Source: Streptococcus oralis (GTDB lineage Bacteria; Bacillota; Bacilli; Lactobacillales; Streptococcaceae). From it: a stretch of DNA of 64,000 bases. Within the stretch, counting starts at the first letter, position 1. Each line of letters begins with the position of its first letter. Made by a program: the position numbers and the translations under genes. Shown piece by piece: positions 61,180 through 64,000 of this stretch. The stretch lies in contig NZ_CP046523.1 in NCBI RefSeq assembly GCF_021497885.1, positions 1,717,501-1,781,500 of the forward strand, written 5' to 3'. The notes under the pieces were generated by a model. The model searched no databases and was not told the origin of the DNA. It worked only from the letters and a program-made list of their open reading frames with translations.

Positions 61180-63840
61180 TTATAGCCAACTTTTAAATTT
61201 TTTGATATAGATTCGTTTCACTACTGTAACACTGATCATATAGAAAACGATGATCAAAAGCAAAAAGAGGAAATAAATTGGTTCCAAAGGGGTTAAATGA
61301 AGCAGGCTAGCAATTGAAGAGTAGGGAAGGAAGGTCACAAAACTAGCTGCTAGCAAGGTTGTACCAAGAACAAACCATGATGGACGACTTTGTAAGAAAG
61401 GAAGTTTTGCTGAACGAAGCATATGGATAACCATGGTTTGGGACCACATGGATTCAATGAACCAACCTGTCTGGAACAAAATGATAAAGGCCGTTGCAGA
61501 CTCTGCTCCGTGAACATAGGCATGACCTGTCGCCATTGGGACAATGACAAAATAGAGCAAGATAAAGGTCAAAATATCAAAGGCAGAAGAAATCGGACCC
61601 ATCCAAATCATAAAGCGAGTAATGGACTTGGCTTCCCACTTATGAGGATGTTTCAAAAAGTCTTCATCCACATTATCAAATGGCAAGGCAATGCAAGAAA
61701 GGTCGTAGACGAGGTTTAACACAATCAAGTGAATCGGAGCCATAGGAAGGAAAGGTAAAAAGATACCAGACACTAAAAGTGAAAAAATGTTCCCGAAATT
61801 GGAGCTAACTGTCATCTTGATATATTTGGTCATGTTAGCATAGACTTTGCGTCCTTCAACCAGCCCTTTTTCAAGCACCATCAAATCCTTATCTAGCAAA
61901 ATGACATCAGCCGTTTCTTTGGCAATATCTACTGCTGTATCAACAGAAATCCCCACATCTGCTACTTTCATAGAAGGGGCATCATTGATCCCATCTCCCA
62001 TATAGCCGACACAATGTCCATTCGATTTGATTTGTAAAATGATTCGTGCTTTTTGATCAGGAGAGAGTTTGGCAAAGACAGTCACCTTCTCAACTGCTTG
62101 GGCCAACTCTTCGTCCGTCATGGCTTCGATATCAGAACCCAACAAGATTTGATCAACGTCTAAACCAACTTTTTCGCAAACTGCTTGGGTTACCTTCTCA
62201 TTGTCTCCCGTCAAGATCTTTGTTTGAACACCGTGTTCTAACAAAGCTTGGATAGCAGGTGCTGCTGATGGTTTTGGTGGATCTAGAAAGGCAAGATATC
62301 CTGTTAGAATCATCTCTTTTTCATCTTCAACTGAGTAAGCGAAACCTTCTTTTAGGCCTGTTTTATAAGCGACTCCCAAGACTCGCAATCCCTGTTGATT
62401 GAGTTGGTCCACTTCTTTTAAGATTTCCACTCGGATATCATCCGTCAGAGGACTAATCTGACCTTGATATTCCACATGGGTTGAAATCGCAAGCATTTCC
62501 TCTAGGGCGCCCTTGGTTACCAAACTAACAACTTCGTTCTCATCCTTGACGATGACACTCATCCGTCTACGCTCAAAGTCAAAGGGCAATTCATCTATTT
62601 TTTGGAATCTAGTATCCAAATTTTGTAGAATAGCGTGTTCTTTAGCTTCTTTTTCAGTTCTACTGATAATGGCACGGTCCATCAAGTTTTTCAATCCCGT
62701 TTGAAAATAGGAATTGAGATAGGCACGTCTCAACACAGACAAATCCAAATCTCCATGTATATCCAAAGGATATTCAAGGACAATTTCGTCTTGGGTAAGG
62801 GTTCCCGTTTTATCCGTGCATAGAATATCAATAGCACCTAGATCTTGTATGGCATTGAGTTTTTTGATGACGACTTTTTCCTTGGCCATGATAATGGAGC
62901 CTTTTGCTAGACTGGCCGTGATGATCATAGGAAGCATCTCAGGTGTGAGCCCGACACCCACACTCAAGGCAAATACACCAGCTTCTAACCAATCTCCATC
63001 TGTCAAGCCATTGGAGAGAAACACGATGGGAACCATGACTAACATCAAACGGATTAAGAGCCAAGAGATGCTGTTCATCTCCCGCTCAAAAGAGGTCGGT
63101 TCGTCATAGGTATTGAGGGTCTGCTCGATTTCTCCCATCATGGTGTCATCACCGACTGCTAGAATCAAAGTCTTAGCACTTCCTGATATCACATTGGTTC
63201 CCATAAAGGCGAGCGCTTCTGCTTCTAGTAGACTATCAAAGTTTAACTGACTCATTTTTGACAAGGCTAGTTTCTCAACCGAGTCACTTTCACCTGTCAA
63301 ACCAGACTGTTGGACAAAGAAATCACGTGATTCAATTAAAATGAGGTCTGCTGGAATCATGTCCCCAGCACTTAATTTGACTATATCTCCAACGACCAAA
63401 TCTTCAATTGCGACCTCTAAACTCTGGTCTTCGCGAATAACTGTGGCTGTGTTCACAATCATTTTTGATAGATTGGTCGCAGCCTTGTCACTCCGCAGTT
63501 CTTGGACAAAGCGTATGCCACCAGAGATTAGAACGAGAACAACGATGATGATAGAAGTCGTCGGATCTTCTTGTCCAGGCTTCGCCAACCAGACATTGGT
63601 CACCATGGAAATCATAGCGATGACAAGAAGGATGATTGTAAATGGATTGATAATAGATTCGTAAATCTTTTTGAGGATACTGTCTTCTTGACCCTTGGTG
63701 ATGGTGTTTTCGCCATATAGGTCACGATTTTTTCCCACCTGCTCCTCAGTCAAGCCTGTTAGACTTGTCTTATAAAAAGATAGAGTTTCGTTTAAAGGTG
63801 TGTGAATAGCTGTTGCTAATCTTTCTTTTGTAGTTTTCAT
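61180..63840 (-). CDS. mgtA: Magnesium-translocating P-type ATPase (MgtA)
   Basis: 886 aa P3B ATPase that imports Mg2+ using ATP. Landmarks: cytosolic N-terminus, actuator LTGES at 181-185, the P3B helix GVGLTPEMLPMIIT (295-308) with its conserved proline, the phosphorylation site D343 in CTDKTGTLTQ, GDGINDAPSMK, and a C-terminal six-helix domain. It starts 54 nt after a short upstream ORF whose RNA can pair with the region before the mgtA start. The ribosome site AGGAGAAACC and the ATG lie inside a predicted hairpin. I do not recall this gene in typical S. pneumoniae. Confidence 0.94.
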   Translation of the reverse strand: MKTTKERLATAIHTPLNETLSFYKTSLTGLTEEQVGKNRDLYGENTITKGQEDSILKKIYESIINPFTIILLVIAMISMVTNVWLAKPGQEDPTTSIIIVVLVLISGGIRFVQELRSDKAATNLSKMIVNTATVIREDQSLEVAIEDLVVGDIVKLSAGDMIPADLILIESRDFFVQQSGLTGESDSVEKLALSKMSQLNFDSLLEAEALAFMGTNVISGSAKTLILAVGDDTMMGEIEQTLNTYDEPTSFEREMNSISWLLIRLMLVMVPIVFLSNGLTDGDWLEAGVFALSVGVGLTPEMLPMIITASLAKGSIIMAKEKVVIKKLNAIQDLGAIDILCTDKTGTLTQDEIVLEYPLDIHGDLDLSVLRRAYLNSYFQTGLKNLMDRAIISRTEKEAKEHAILQNLDTRFQKIDELPFDFERRRMSVIVKDENEVVSLVTKGALEEMLAISTHVEYQGQISPLTDDIRVEILKEVDQLNQQGLRVLGVAYKTGLKEGFAYSVEDEKEMILTGYLAFLDPPKPSAAPAIQALLEHGVQTKILTGDNEKVTQAVCEKVGLDVDQILLGSDIEAMTDEELAQAVEKVTVFAKLSPDQKARIILQIKSNGHCVGYMGDGINDAPSMKVADVGISVDTAVDIAKETADVILLDKDLMVLEKGLVEGRKVYANMTKYIKMTVSSNFGNIFSLLVSGIFLPFLPMAPIHLIVLNLVYDLSCIALPFDNVDEDFLKHPHKWEAKSITRFMIWMGPISSAFDILTFILLYFVIVPMATGHAYVHGAESATAFIILFQTGWFIESMWSQTMVIHMLRSAKLPFLQSRPSWFVLGTTLLAASFVTFLPYSSIASLLHLTPLEPIYFLFLLLIIVFYMISVTVVKRIYIKKFKSWL

Positions 63841-63966
63841 TGGTTTCTCCTATCTGGTATGAATGATGTGTTTCATACACAGAGACCAATCACTTTATAA
63901 GGGCAGAACGACACAAATCAGCGATTGGCTGTGTATGTGCGGTTCTGGATGATCGTCAATTTGCAT
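63838..63966 (-). promoter_or_regulatory. mgtA leader with two alternative RNA structures
   Basis: OFF form: ATTGGT (63890-63885) pairs with ACCAAT (63844-63839, including the AT of the start codon) and CTC (63884-63882) with GAG (63849-63847). Inside lies GTATGAA-N8-TTCATAC. ON form: the upstream-ORF segment CATACACAGCCAATC (63937-63923) pairs over 15 bp, with one 3-nt bulge, with GATTGG-TCT-CTGTGTATG (63891-63874). That uses up both left arms of the OFF form. The two forms exclude each other. Confidence 0.65.
63895..63966 (-). CDS. mgtA leader peptide (23 aa, MgtL-like upstream ORF)
   Basis: Starts MQIDDHPEPH and ends SLICVVLPL; 24 codons with stop. AAAGGAG lies 7 nt before the ATG, one of the best ribosome sites in the window, so it is very likely translated. 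The early Asp-Asp-His-Pro-Glu-Pro run resembles the acidic/proline stretch of enterobacterial MgtL, which makes ribosomes fall off when Mg2+ is low. The distal codons overlap the 15-bp pairing segment of the leader. No similarity known to me; regulatory role is inference. Confidence 0.65.
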   Translation of the reverse strand: MQIDDHPEPHIHSQSLICVVLPL

Positions 63967-64000
63967 CGTTTGTCTCCTTTCCTTGTTCTAAAACAGTAGA

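Noticed and set aside
1..64000. CRISPR arrays, tRNA or rRNA genes, complete insertion sequences, prophage or att sites
   Set aside because: I read through the intergenic regions for these and found none; only BOX-like repeats and one gene fragment are supported.

Overview
The window looks like chromosome of a mitis-group Streptococcus (S. mitis / S. oralis / S. pneumoniae relatives). It is AT-rich and Firmicute-like, with strong AGGAGG ribosome binding sites and TGnTATAAT promoters. Its blocks resemble what I remember of the pneumococcal order: uppS-cdsA-rseP, glmS, ruvB, leuS, the S10-spc-alpha ribosomal operon, nrdD-nrdG, cls, folC, ireB-ruvX, spx. BOX-like repeats and CiaR-dependent small RNAs point the same way. 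Several loci are not what I expect in typical S. pneumoniae: the operon with two UroD-fold genes, mgtA, and the flavocytochrome/MFS/AraC cluster. I therefore favour a commensal mitis-group species.

Layout. 1-2.5 kb: envelope genes rseP (cut by the window edge), cdsA and uppS, minus strand. 2.9-8.3 kb: a seven-gene minus-strand operon encoding a polar amino-acid type ABC transporter, two paralogous UroD-fold proteins with an MtaA-like HxC...C zinc motif, and a 67-residue membrane peptide. 8.6-13.3 kb: lipoprotein acid phosphatase, luciferase-like oxidoreductase, glmS with two NagR-like sites, and a small EamA protein. 13.6-16.5 kb: an orphan Gtf3-like glycosyltransferase, a nucleotidyltransferase-like gene and ruvB. 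16.8-22.2 kb: a flavin reductase / fumarate-reductase-type flavoprotein cluster with a divergent OFA-type MFS transporter and an AraC regulator. 22.7-27.5 kb: two GNAT enzymes, an ABC transporter with a LytTR/DUF3021 pair, and yjdF with a riboswitch-like leader. 27.6-32.8 kb: leuS, a histidine phosphatase, a PFL/DUF711 protein and an ACT protein. 33-47.5 kb: rplQ back to rpsJ, all on the minus strand. 47.8-53.8 kb: anaerobic ribonucleotide reductase genes and a competence-type (cin-box) two-gene unit. 53.9-64 kb: cls, an iron alcohol dehydrogenase, folC, ireB-ruvX-DUF1292, lipoproteins, spx and mgtA.

Regulation is the richest layer. Five csRNA genes, each with a CiaR box (NTTAAG-N5-WTTAAG), N10 and a -10, sit between operons on the minus strand. 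In two of them a 103-bp BOX-like repeat is inserted in the 5' hairpin loop. nrdD is preceded by two inverted NrdR boxes that also form the terminator stem of the gene upstream.

The strongest candidate for something undescribed is the mgtA leader at the right edge. It has a 23-codon upstream ORF beginning MQIDDHPEP and two mutually exclusive RNA pairings. One hides the mgtA ribosome binding site and start codon; the other, made with the distal part of the upstream ORF, frees them. This resembles the logic of enterobacterial MgtL but in a Gram-positive. All functional statements are from sequence reading only; no searches or folding programs were run.
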